A stretch of DNA of 64,000 nucleotides from Embiotoca jacksoni (taxonomy: Eukaryota > Chordata > Actinopteri > Embiotocidae): NCBI GenBank assembly GCA_022577435.1, contig JAKOON010000012.1:14560585-14624584 (forward strand), in the 5' to 3' direction. Each line of letters starts with the position of its first letter. Within the stretch, counting starts at the first letter, position 1. The notes beneath the pieces were generated by a model. The model had not been told where the DNA came from, made no database searches, and was given only the letters and a program-made list of their open reading frames with translations. Positions 50,752 to 63,173 of this stretch are shown here, one piece after another. The position numbers and the translations under genes were made by a program.

Positions 50752-52576
50752 GTAAGAGCCCGCTTTAAGTAGTGACATGTAGTTGTTGAAGAGTCAAAAA
50801 ACTTACTGTGTTACTGGGAATGCAGTGGTGTGGTAAGAGGTACAGTTGAATTCAATTGATGTTAATAGTAAAATCCTACTCCTTGGGTAGCTGCTGTGGG
50901 AATCATGTATATCACAACAAGGCTAATGAAATACATAGAGCAAGGCTGGCTGTAGTTTAACTGTTGTAGAATAAAATACGCATTATCTTTTTTTTATCAC
51001 TAGTGGAATCGGTTTTCATTCCTCACAAACCATGTGAATGTGACCTTGTGGCTTGGCATTAAAAACCATCAAAGCCGCAGCAATAAAGCTGCAGCAGACA
51101 CTGGCTCCTGGATGCAGTAGGTGTTGTGTGGCAGCTGAGTCAGTGTGGTTTCTAAAATAGAGTCAAAGAGTAGCTGTGGGTGTAAAGTGTAGGAAGTGGG
51201 ACTGGGTTTTCATTGTAGGTCCTCTTTGTTGTTTCTACATCAGGACCAGAGGGATGGCTTGTGCTTTCTGTCAGCTACCTGCTTCTTACAGGTGCTAAAA
51301 AAGAATGACAGAATAACTTCAGTAAAATGATGTTTATTTTGACTGTATGTCATGAAGATGGTGGCAAAGCAACTTAGTGAAAGGGTTTTCAAGAGAAACT
51401 TAAAGCAGTGAAAAAAAATCTCTACAACTGAGCCTGCACATTTTTGAAACCAACCTCAACATATAAATGATCCTAATGACATTGTATTAAGATTATAAAC
51501 TTGAATAAATAAAAGGGGGAAAAAAACAAATGTTAAACAATATAGCTGACAGGAACAAATAAGCATTATGAATAAAAAAAAAATGTCTGAAAAGCTGTCA
51601 AATGACCCTTCAACTGTAGATTCTGGTGCAGTCAGTGCTTTTATGTAATGTACCCGAGCTTGTTACGAAATCTTGTGGTATTGTCCGTCAGTATGTAACC
51701 TGTGTGGGTAACGATTGTAAGGATTGATCTTCTCACACACACGTGGAGGATTGGTGGAGCCTGCTCATGTGACAGGGGTGACTTACAGCAGGTTACAGAA
51801 GCACCTGGTTTATTACCAGCCTGCCTTTAGCTCGTCCTCTCTCTTCACTCTGAGCCATATCTGTCTCTTCTGTCTCGCCTCGGTCTTGTTTTCCTCACAC
51901 CTTAAAAAACAGATGCTGACTTGATGTGCTATATAACTATATTTTGCCTGAACACGGTTGTACACTTGTGATTTTTTTTGGGGGGGTATTTTGATAGAAT
52001 TGATCTGTGTATCTAATGTGAAGGTCTGGTTGATGGAGAGAATATGATAGAGAAGTTGTTATATGTGCGATATTATGCATGTGTCAGAGATGCTCTGTAG
52101 AAATTCTTACATAACACTTTGAGACTGCTCAGCACCTTCCAATGTGAGCTGCGCAGCTTTATTATCCAGCTGTGGCAGCACGTCCTGGTTTGACTTCCAG
52201 TTTTTGATTTGATTTTTTTTTTTTTGGAACAAATGTTCCCTGCTGAATACTGACAGTTTTTACAGTTTTTTGCTCAATGATTAAATAGCAGATGAGAGGG
52301 GGGTGTAGTGTCTTTGATAAATCTTCTCATGGAGTGTAGAGGCAGAAATGGAAAGCAGCGGGTTTTATTCTGAGATGTACAGGGGAGGGATGAGGAAGTA
52401 GGTTGGTTTATATTTAGCCCAATGATTTGTATGCAGCTCCACTCTTGTTGATAGCAACCTGCCAAATACTCTTTGGCACTTTTAGCAGCCGAAAAAAAAC
52501 AAATGGCTGAATGGACAGAGGACAACCAGGACAGAGGGGTGGGCCTGAGAAAAAAGGGCGACCTGTTCTTCTAGAG

Positions 52577-53736
52577 CAGGGGTGGGCAATTAATTTTCCC
52601 AAGGGGCCTCATGAGAAACTGGGACTGTTGTGGAGGGCTGGACCAACAGGCTGAACTCAATTCTGCTCAATATTAATTTTATCTCTTTAGAAAAAGCAGT
52701 AAATTGTATGTATTTTATTAGCTGTTACTGGTAGTAGAGATGTTACAATTAGGCTCTTAAAATGTGGTGCGAGCATTGTAAAAACGTCAACATTATATCA
52801 CTATTCAATCAACATTCACGAAAAAGATTTTGAAAATTAGCATATTTTTTGCAGTATTTCAAAGAAAAATATACAAAAATGATATTTTGTTTGTAGTGTA
52901 ATTACCTCATTTGCTGTTTTTCAGTTATTTGTTTTTGTTCAGTGAGAGAAGGGTTAGGTATTTTTCGGTTGTTTGTTTGAATCCCAAAAAACAGATCTCA
53001 GAAAACAAAGTGCAAATAAAATTGGATCCTTTAAGTTCCTCGGATTTTCTTCCTCCCGCCCATTGACAGGTCTCATTTTGCCTCAATTTCAAACCATACA
53101 CTTGGCAATCGACATACTTTTACAACATATACAGTAACTTAAAAAAAAATTCAACACACACACACCGACATGTGCTTCATTCGCTCGAGGTCAGCAGCGG
53201 TAACGTTGTGCTTCCGTCAGCTTCATGGCTTCATCAGCCGCCAGCGGTGGAGGCTAAACAGCTCCTAACAATGACCATGATTCATTCACATCATACAAAA
53301 CGTTGGTATCCTGACTGGTTTTTACTTTGCTATGTTCCTCAATGTAAATTACTCACAATTCTCGGACACAACTTAGTTAACAAGCACTCGATATCTCTTG
53401 GGAATCTCAAAATGTCGTACTTTGCTCCAAACCTTGTCTGCCTCATGCACCTGTCTGAGCTGCAGGGTCTCCGGTAGGTGAGTGGTGGTTCAGAGTGGGA
53501 CGGGGGGCAAAGGGCTCTGCTCCGGAAAACCGCCAGGACGTTCAGACCACCAGCTCGCATGGTGAGACGTTTAGGGAACATCTGTAAATTGGGGTACTGA
53601 ACATTACCTGGGTTACACATGAATGATGTGCACTTATTTACGTGTGATTCCTAATTTACCATTGACCTCATGCGGGCTGGTCAGGGACAGCCAAAGGGCC
53701 GGATGTGGACCGCGGGCCGTACAATGCCCAGGTCTG
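52577..53736. mobile_element. hAT-type non-autonomous element with 8-bp target duplication
   Basis: The left end is CAGGGGTGGGCAATTAATTT and the right end, reversed, CAGACCTGGGCATTGTACGG, an imperfect terminal inverted repeat of hAT type. It is flanked on both sides by the identical 8-bp sequence TTCTAGAG (52569-52576 and 53737-53744), the duplication size made by hAT transposases. The subterminal 'ggggcctcatgagaaactg' and 'gggccggatgtggaccgcgg' words are typical of this class. No transposase with recognisable motifs remains in its 1160 bp, so it relied on an enzyme encoded elsewhere. Confidence 0.93.
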
Positions 53737-55919
53737 TTCTAGAGGGAATGTGAGGGATAGTTGTAGAAAACATGAATGAATCTGGGAGACAAGACATGTA
53801 TTTTTGTGGCAGCATTACAGTTTTAATGGGGTTTTAGAAACCACTGTGAATAAATTATGTTTGTTTCCATGTCTTTATAGATAATAGGTTTTAAGCTGCA
53901 TTTGCATTTGCTTATTAACTTTTAAAGGGAAGAATTACTTGATCTCAGAGGATGTGTTAACTTATCTCACATTACCTTCTGTATTTTAGAGACTGGGGAC
54001 ACAACCCAGTTAGCAAGTGGGACAAATAGTAGTCCTCTGTCTGTTGCTGTTCTCTTGGCTACAGTCACTATCACAAACGAAACAGTGGGTAAGAAATCTA
54101 AGAGGCTGTTTTTCATTTCAGCTAAGCGGATTTCTTGTGTCTTTAGTGGGGCTTTACACGTAACAATTATGTTAAACTTTACTTTTCTTGTCCAATTTAG
54201 TAAACATTTTTTCAAATATGCTGTTCAGAACATAGCGGAAGTACAGTATGAGATGGAGAGGTGGGGGGGAGGAGGTGAGGGGGGCATTAGAGTGAAAAAG
54301 GAAAACCTAGTGGAGCATAAAGAGTGAATGTGACCACAAAAGCGACGGGGAGATGAGAAAACACGGCCCAGAAGCACTGAGTGGTGTTTGTCCAGAACTC
54401 TTTTGCTGCTCTCACCACTGCATCCATAGGACCATTGAGTGAGGTTACTCAAGCATCTGGGATGGTACCGAGCTGGCATCAGTTTTCATGAGCAATTACA
54501 GTAATTACAACACTGGGGCAGTGAGTAATGAGCAGAAAAGTGGGCAGCTTTAATGTAGGATTGGACCTTGCAGGTTTCAGTAGTTCAGCTATGTGACATT
54601 GACATACTGCATAATACAGTATTAATTTGTAAAAAAAAAAACTCCTGAAAACTTTAGTCATATTATGGTAACATTTTCTTTGGAATATTTAAAGTATATT
54701 TATGCATTATCCAATAAGCCACTTGTTTTTAAAGGGAAACCTATTGAACTTTCTAACACTACACCCTCGGTTTATGTACCTTGTACATGGTGAGACAAGG
54801 GTTATAAAAGGCTCAAGGAAGACTCTCGTATTGAATGGTTAACTTATTGTTGGTACAGTACTACATGTCAGTCTTCAGGAAACTTACAAATGTTATGCAG
54901 GTTCCACTTTTTAAGTTTGCCATTATGGAGACAGATGTTTAGTAAAAAGGTTTTGAAGTTTGGCATGCGAGTTGTCTTTTCTGGCCATTTTCCCAAAGCC
55001 CCTATTGAAAATGTTATGCAGTCTGGTATAAACTTGACCCATAGTTGTATTTTCTTTTCTTTTTTGTGCCAGTTTTCAAAGCTACAGAGCAACCCTCTCG
55101 TGCATCTTTAGTGTTCATAAGGTTTTAATTAAATACCATCCAACTGTTCACACTGAGGCAAATATTTTGATTATTGGCATTGTTAGATAAACATTTTTCT
55201 GATTTAAAGGAAAAGGATACCCTTTTCTCTTCGGATTCACAGTATATTATTATTTAGAGAGATAAAAGAGGAAATGCTTCAATTGTCGCAACTTTACAGC
55301 TTAATGTATAAATAGAATAGTAGATTAAGCTCACTTATTCCACATATCTCACTTGATAATACTGTCTAGAGGTTAAATATGCAAAAAAAGTGCCTGTGTG
55401 TCTGGCTCCACCCTGGAAACAGGTGGATGTTTGTTATGTTTGCTCTGCCCTATTTTCACCATGGAGGCAAAGCGGGACTGTACCAAGTTGCTTTCCCTTG
55501 AGGGGGATTGTTAAGTGACTTATTTTCATTGTCAAGGTCCATGTTAAGAAACAGGTGTGTCACTCCTTCAGCCTTTTGTTCTTGTGATCAATGTGATTCT
55601 GAACCACTGTAATCCAAACATCACACGTGTTGAACAGTTGAGGATTACAGGGATTAAGATAAATATTAGAGATGTTAAATGCCCTCATCTGCTGTGTTAA
55701 ATCTATTTTAACGTAGTTTTTTTTTTTAACCTTAAAAAGGTGATAACCTACAAACGATTGTGTGTGTGAGCCAGTCTACCCTAATGTCTATGGGGAAGTA
55801 GAATAGGCCATTCACTGACCAGTCACAGACGAGGAGGGGAGGAGTCGGGTTATCTGGTCATCTCCTTGTGCTGCCACAGGCGACAAATGATAGACACACT
55901 TTTAGAAATGCATACAGCT

Positions 55920-55970
55920 GATACTACCTGGGACCTGATACTACCTGGGACCTGATACTACCTGGGACCT
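55920..55970 (+). repeat. Three tandem copies of a 17-bp unit
   Basis: The unit 'gatactacctgggacct' occurs three times without a mismatch. Confidence 0.95.
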
Positions 55971-56228
55971 GATGGATATAAACACAGAGGCATTTTCCAG
56001 TTTTTTTTTTTAGAGTGGAGTGTTTAGAGAGACAGACTTCCAAAAAGAAACACACACCCTCTCTTCTTTGGAACAAACCTGGTGTCAGGTGTGCACTTTG
56101 ACATTTAGGCACACAGATTAGAGTGTAGATTCCAAGATTAAAACACACACACAGGTACAGGTAGGAGCCATGGTGTCACACCTGTGGGCTTTTTGGTCTA
56201 CTGGTTAGCTGCAGTGCCAAAGTGGAGG

Positions 56229-56445
56229 ATGGCACTCTTCATGTCTGGCACTGAGGACGAGCTGCAATTTACTAACCAGCCTGATGAGGACGAGGAATAT
56301 GTTTGTGTGCCCACTCATGAAAGCACAGAGCAGGAAGAAGAAAATGAAGAGGAAGAGGAAGAATATGTCGGTTTTCCTCATGAAAACTCCAAGCAGGAGG
56401 AGGAGGAAGAAGAAATGGATGAAGAGCAACAGGTTTTGTGTGAAG
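56229..56445 (+). CDS. trak1: Probable TRAK1 alternative first coding exon (acidic form)
   Basis: An ATG at 56229 opens 72 codons plus one base and ends at donor AAG|GTAGTT in phase 1. This is the same phase as the other TRAK1 start exons, giving LCEVLCADRVGQ after splicing to 60527. The product begins MALFMSGTEDELQFTNQPDE and is extremely acidic. It contains two related blocks, EEYVCVPTHESTEQEEE and EEYVGFPHENSKQEEE. One mammalian TRAK1 isoform also starts with a short acidic peptide joined at this junction, which supports the idea, but the sequences are not clearly alike. The frame is open further upstream to a TAA at 56139. Confidence 0.6.
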
Positions 56446-57554
56446 GTAGTTGTGGTCACATTTCTAAAGTAGGGCAGTATCTCTCCTTTTGTTTTTCGCT
56501 GGGATGTGCACTGTCTCTGTGTGTCAGACCTCTGTTGTTGTTGTTGTCTGATTATTTGTTCAGAAGAGATTGTGATTCTGAAGAGAATTCATGGATACCT
56601 GTGTAACCGTTTTGAGAGGTGCCATGTCTCCTGTGGGGCGTGGCTTCATCCTGCAGGTGCAGTCACTCAAGTTGGTAACTTGGTTTGTGTATTTGGTCTC
56701 GGCACAACATGATTCATGTGCCTGCTTATGTTCAAATATGGGCTCGGCCCTCTATCACAGAGGTCATTTCAATGTTGTGTATTAGGTGCCAAAACGTCAG
56801 TTTAAACTGCATTTTAAAATGCAGAATTATTTTTTCTTTGACATTTAGATGGTTCTCTTGTGTTTAATAATGTTGGTGTTCCTTTCAGGGATGATTACAC
56901 TGACAGATTAAAGGCACTAAATGTTACTGTGGCATGACAATGTTTTACTGTGGCAATTAAGATGGAAATAAAGCCAGGTCCGAAAAGGAAATATTAGTGA
57001 CTTGCACTTGCATTACATTTTAACAGCTCTCCAGAGGCTGTGTTTGGGGTATTGATTTGAATAACAAGGCATCCTTTTTGTGCGTTGTCTTGGTGTTTGT
57101 TTGTTCTTTATTGGACTTGTGTGTTGCCCAGTAGCAGTCAGGGTCATTAGGCTGTCTGTAACTCCAGACCTTTGGCTCAATCAGTCCCCAAAGCACACTG
57201 ACAGAAAACCAGGAGTGTCTATGAATAGCTTCATTTGGAGGTTTGATTACATTGCAGCTCAAAACTCTGAGTTACCAAATCAAATAAAAGTTCTGAGTTT
57301 GTTATCTATACAGTAGCTCTGCTCATCTAGTCGGGTGGAACATACTTTCTAAACTTAACTCTGTTGTTATCCAGATGGGTGTTGCTGAATAAGACCATAT
57401 GTCTTTACTTTTCCTCTTTGTTATCCTCTGGGCACAAAAAAGAAAGGGAGGGAGAGAGAGTTAGTTTGTTTGTCTTAAATTACCTATTCGTTGAATAAAA
57501 TACCAAGAAAGCCTCCTGATCACCTTCCAATATTAGGTTACACCTGTTTTTACA

Positions 57555-57781
57555 CAGTCCAGGTCATAGTTGCCTTCTGTGACCTGTGTTTTGTTTTTAA
57601 TACCTATGTATGACTGAAGTGGATTAATAAAGTAAATCAGTAACATAATTATTATTTCCTGTACACTTGATACAGTCCAGGTCATAGTTGCCTTCTGTGA
57701 CCTGTGTTTTGTTTTTAATACCTATGTATGACTGAAGTGGATTAATAAAGTAAATCAGTAACATAATTATTATTTCCTGTA
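57555..57781 (+). repeat. Tandem duplication of 118 bp
   Basis: 57555-57663 is repeated at 57673-57781 with no difference that I can see over about 109 bases. The copies are joined by 'cacttgata'. Confidence 0.95.
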
Positions 57782-60264
57782 TGTATATAAGCTTTTGCTG
57801 GTTAAGCCGTCTCCACTTGTTTGACGTGGGTGGAGTTTTACCATGGAAACTAACCAACATGTTATTTGATAGAAAGCACACACACTAATAGAAAGCAAGA
57901 CATGTTGCACCTCGTCTTATCAAGTGTACAAACTCATAATGGGTCGGATAGCAAATGAATGCAAGTGATGCAGGTTTGTGTGTTTGCGCGTGTGTACATA
58001 CATGTGTCTCCTGGTGATCCTCATGCCGATTTGTTCCCACAGTAACAATCTGTGCCTTAACAACCACCACCAGTGTCTTTATTGTGTGTTCGAATCACAC
58101 TTGTGTCAGAAAGATCATTCTTGTCATCGAGATGTTTGCTTTGAATGATCAAACTCGTATCTGTTTTTAGCAACACTAGCTTCAAGGTTAGCCTGTCAGT
58201 CCACTACTTTGACGTACACTGAAATACCTCAACAATAATTGGTTGTATTGCTATGAAATTTGGTGAAGTCATTCATGGTCTCCGGAGGATGAAGCCTTCT
58301 GACTTTGGTTTAGTTTAGAGTAGCAATGTGGCAAAGTACAGCCTGACTATTGCTCACAGCTTCAGTCTTAGCTGTGATTACAGTCTGGAAACCCTGTTCA
58401 CATTGAGGTTAACACAGCCACTCTGAAGTCAGACCAATCCGCGACCAATGGGAGGTAGCTAAGTGCGATGACACTTAAGTGTTTGTGACATTGGCAGCGA
58501 TGGGAGAGTTTGGGCATATAGCATATAAAGGCTGCTCCGATAGTATTAGTTAACCCGTGTTCTAAGCCCATTCTGATGCAACAACTGGAAAAGCCCTCAA
58601 TGGAGTGTCCCCAGACCAATATATTCATGCAGTGAATTTGGATCTGATAATACCAGCCTATAGAAAAGCCACCAGCATGGCTGTAGAGTCTTAATGTGTA
58701 GTGCCTTGTGATTGCAAAGACAGCTTCAGTGTTTCCACTCATGAGTTGTTTGACTTGTGGTGGAGTCATTTAATGTGAAATGGTTCAAGTCTTTGACCAC
58801 TCAGGACGCCGTAGAGTAAAGCTAAACAACAGTGAACACGTTGACATGGCCTCATTTAATCAAACAAAATGACCCTGTGAAGCCACTTGGTGTCATGCAT
58901 GTTCATTCAAACTTGCCTGGTTAGAAAAGCTTATTTAATAATGGATGATAATTATCCTTAACTAACATGTAGGCAGCTGAGGCCTTATGTGTATGTTTCC
59001 AGCAGCTCTGCACTTTCTATAATGTATGAAGATATGAAAATAAGCTTGTTTGCATGGGCCGAGTCTCTTTTGCATTCGGTGAGGCCTCAGCAACACTGTT
59101 GTCATTGTTCCTCTAGTTTTACTTTATCAATTACAATAAAAATAAAGGTCTGTGTGAAATCATTCATTTGTAAAGGCATGTAGTAGGCAGGTATCACATT
59201 GTCCTCTACACAGTGCGAGATGACACACATTCTCTCTGCAGCTGACGGTGCTAAAAGTGAATCATGATACTGTTCAAAAATAGACCAAATCTGATACATC
59301 CCCACAGAGTAATCTCATCTACATGGACAAGTGAATGTCACTTCAGAAAAATGGCAACACATTTTTCCAATAAACCAAGGACGAGCTATGAAATCAATTT
59401 TGGGAATCAGTTACTCATTTGTTGTTTAAGGTGGCTGTTTCAGGTGTTTAAATTTAGACATGTAAATCATATTCATTTTAAGTTAGAACTTTGTTTGAGG
59501 AAGGAGTGAGTTCAGTTTGAATAAGGTAAAGCTGAGGTGTGGCCTTTCACACTGATGTCTGCACTCAGTCACTTATCTTTTGTGAATTACTTGGAAGTGG
59601 GCTGTGTGCGGGTCAGTGTTCAGGGTGTGTATGGGTGTTCGTCCTAGGAATATCATATGATTCATGAGCGTTCAGTGGAGTGGAAAAGAAATAGCAGAGT
59701 GGACACGGGCACATTGTTTACCAGTCAATCATGCAACTTGCAATATGAAATCCAACACGTAGACATGTTGCGTTAAACAGGGTTAGATAATTTGGACTTT
59801 ATACTTGGCTGACTAAAACGAATGCCTTCCATACCCTTTATATCTGTGGATAAATATTGGAAACACCTTTTCTTATAATGCTATCAAGCTCCATACAGTT
59901 AAATCAACATCTCTAAAACTGAAGCTGAACATCAATATAAGGATCAGATTTGTCGCAGCATTAGGTTTAGGTAAATGTACCTAATACACTTGAAAGGTGT
60001 AATGTTCATGGAAACAAGGCTTTTTAGGCAAGTTATCATGCAAAGATTTGTATTATTAAAAAAAAGAGACAACATTTCAAAGAATAGGCATCAAGCCACC
60101 CAAACATTTGTGTCTAACCCTATATTTTATCCTGTTAAAAGGGTTTTACTGTACATGTGTGAACACTTGCCGTCAATTTTTTTTTTTTTAAAGATCAGAA
60201 TTTAATAAATTATTTAATATTGTGGCTAGCTGGCATCTAGCAGTTCCATGTGAGGCATTAAGGG

Positions 60265-60405
60265 GACATCTGTTAATTGCAGCTACAGAAAACAACCCGA
60301 GTTAAACTCTCCTCCTCTAAACTGCATGAAAACTACAGATTGGTACCATAATATTATTTAAAATGGATTATATAAAATTGGTATTAAAAAAAAGTAACGT
60401 TTAGG
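60265..60405 (+). repeat. Unnamed dispersed repeat, copy B
   Basis: Same family and orientation as 37245-37395. Confidence 0.65.
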
Positions 60406-60526
60406 AACCAGAATCACAGTCACATTGCATTTAACAGCCCTATTATTGAGTGCATTGAATGTTCATAAATCTTATTAAAGACCTAACCACTCTTTTCCCT
60501 TCCTTTGTCTGTCTTTGTCTCTGCAG

Positions 60527-60603
60527 TGTTGTGTGCTGACAGAGTGGGCCAGATGACGAAGACCTACAGCGACATAGACGCCGTCACCCGACTGCTGGAA
60601 GAG
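60527..60603 (+). CDS. trak1: TRAK1 exon shared by all start forms
   Basis: 77 nt in phase 1 to 0, acceptor TCTCTGCAG, donor GTAAGA. It encodes LCADRVGQMTKTYSDIDAVT and RLLEE. It is the common acceptor for the exons ending at 47509, 50751 and 56445. Confidence 0.95.
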
Positions 60604-62377
60604 GTAAGATCACGGAGTAAAATAAGTCGAAGTACAGAGGACTGCAGCACTTGCAGACCGACTGTGAGGTACTTTGGTCAAATGCATTATGTAATAGTTT
60701 AAACGGGTTGGTTTATGAAGGGTGACAAGGGAGGTTCGATAGAAGGACATCACAAAACTTGTTTTGCCAGCTGATATTCAAATCTGACTGACCCTCCTCA
60801 GCTGCTAAGGGACCAGCAGAATGTAAAGCAGGACATAACAAGTAAAGTACAAACAGAAAGGTTCCCGTGTTAAATGAACCATGACGTGCAGCAGCCAAAC
60901 AGCCAGGCAACTATTGTCTAAACACAGCAAACAGAGAGGTCTTACCAACAGATGACCTTCATTGCTGTGAATTAACAATTGGTATAACTAGAAGTGTGAG
61001 GATTTCATTTGCTTTGAACAGCTCAGTAGTAGAGGCCAACCAATATCAGCCTGGTGATTTTATTAGCAGATATATTGGAATATGTTGTATTATTAAATTC
61101 CCCGTGAAGTTTTTGGAAGATCTTTTTACACCATATGAACATCGGCCCCAGAAATCCAGTATCGGCCAGGTTCTACTCAGTAGCACCGGATAGTATTTTA
61201 GTATTTCTAGTCTCTTTGTTTTCCTAGTACTCCTTAATACTGCCTCATTGTTATTGATATCACTCTGACCTACTGAAAAACAGGAACGTCTGGTTTCCAG
61301 AGGTCAAAATAAGCCTCAGTGTTGACTGATGGGAGTTTTCAGGTGCTCCAATGGGTTCTCACATACTGTACTTGTGTAGATTGTGAGATTTGTACTGTTG
61401 TGGGCAGTAAGAGGTTGAAGTATTAAGTTTCTTTTTGAATACCACAATTGTCCTTGTTGAGTGGCAAGTGGATATTGTGATGTGTTGTTGTTGAAATAAA
61501 ACGTGTTAAATGAGCAGAGTGTAGGATTTAGTGGCATGTCCATCCATCCATTATCTACACCCGCTTTTATCCTGAACAGGGTCATGGGGGGGCTGGAGCC
61601 TATCCCAGCTCACTTTGGGCACACCCCAAAAAGCCCAAAGTACACCCCTCGCCTCACCCTGCCCTTCGAAACTTGTGAGAAAATCTTCGTTGTCCATGAA
61701 ACTCATGAAAAATGCAAAGGCCCTCTACAGAGCCAATGTTTGATTTGCTCACTCTGGGCTTCTGTAAAAACATGGCGGTGCAACATGATGTCCTCTGTGG
61801 GGGAGGACCTGCTCTGTATTAAGTAGGAATTGGCATTTCAAGCAAAAATACTATTCGGTATTCACTTCACATGTTTCTGCTGTTTGTACCAAAGCAGTGT
61901 TACAATGTCAACTGGCAAACAGCTTTTAGGTGCATTACTGGCCCCCTCTGACAGTGGTAATGTGTTACTAGTGAACACTAAGAAAGACAGGAAAATGGGC
62001 AAAACAATAGTAACATAAACTATTAGATCTTTTTATTTTTTTATGACTTTTTGAAAACTCAAAGATTATAGCCCATCCCTACTATTTAGATATATAGGAC
62101 TCATTCTAAGCGAACTAAAACACTACGGTTCTTTGTTTGAGGTGATTATACACTAATGAGAACATGATTATGAATATTATATGCAAAATGTGTTTTAGTT
62201 TGCAAGAAATTCAATTGCTTTGCTCAACAAAACTTTGTGTTTGTGCAGAAAGAGCGTGACTTGGAGTTAGCAGCTCGCATCGGACAGTCACTGCTGAAGA
62301 AAAACAAAGCTCTCAGTGAGAGAAACGAACTACTGGAGGAGCAAGTAGAGCACATACGAGAGGAGGTACATGGCGAC

Positions 62378-62446
<69 letters not shown>

Positions 62447-63135
62447 GGAGTGCTTTTATATTTGGTGGTCTTCAAATGTGATATTGTCTGAGAAATGTCT
62501 CGAAGCATGTCTCCGTACACGCACGCAAAATCATTGTCTGTGGGTTTGGAGCAGTGAGAGTTGACGCCATCTCTTCTTTTACTCTATCTGTCCTCTTTGT
62601 TTCCACATCCAGGTATCTCAGCTGCGTCACGACCTGTCCATGAAAGATGAGCTGTTACAGTTCTACACCAGCGTTGCAGAGGAAAGTGAGGGGGAGTCTA
62701 CCACCTCTACACCGTAAGTCTCCCCTCATCCCCCCTCCTCTTCACTACTTCTTTACAATACCACACAGTTATGCAGCAGAATTCAAATTAAATGCAAACA
62801 AAACCACATAATTAAAAACGCTAAATGACATTACTGTTTGTTTAAAAAGCTGATTATAACATCCCATGGGTATTTTATTAGAAGCAGATTGTTCATTGTT
62901 CTCTTATGAATCTCTACCGGTTTTTCAGTTTCTCAGTATGAACAGGTGAAGTAGACCAATACTCACAAAGCTCAACCCTCACATGTTTGTGTTTACAGTG
63001 TGCGTCCCAGTGAATCCAATGTGTCAACTCCAACTTTTTTCCCCCTGGACTCTTTGCAGAAGAAACTCAAAGATCTGGAGGAAGAAAACAAATCATTGCG
63101 ATCTGAGGTATGTACGCATGCACACACGCACGCAC

Positions 63136-63173
<38 letters not shown>

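Larger units (their letters stand above)
50752..56228 (+). other. TRAK1 intron sequence
   Basis: Holds a complete hAT-type element (52577-53736) and a triple 17-bp repeat (55920-55970). The rest is AT-rich with nothing recognised. Confidence 0.75.
56446..60526 (+). other. TRAK1 intron sequence
   Basis: Contains a 118-bp tandem duplication (57555-57781) and a dispersed repeat (60265-60405). Otherwise nothing recognised. Confidence 0.75.
61512..62195 (+). repeat. Interrupted dispersed fish repeat (outer element)
   Basis: The arms 'agtgtaggatttagtggcat' (about 61518), 'aaaacatggcggtgcaacat' (about 61767) and 'attatacactaatgagaaca' (about 62144) belong to one repeat that I know from many fish genomes. 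Two foreign pieces split it at about 61538-61640 and 61824-62081. Confidence 0.65.
60604..62248 (+). other. TRAK1 intron with nested repeats
   Basis: Its first 900 bp show nothing. From about 61512 to 62195 it holds a cluster of three nested mobile sequences, listed separately. Confidence 0.8.

Noticed and set aside
53339..53620. 93-codon open frame as a hAT transposase
   Set aside because: No hAT dimerisation or catalytic motifs are visible; it is more likely a chance frame in a non-autonomous element.
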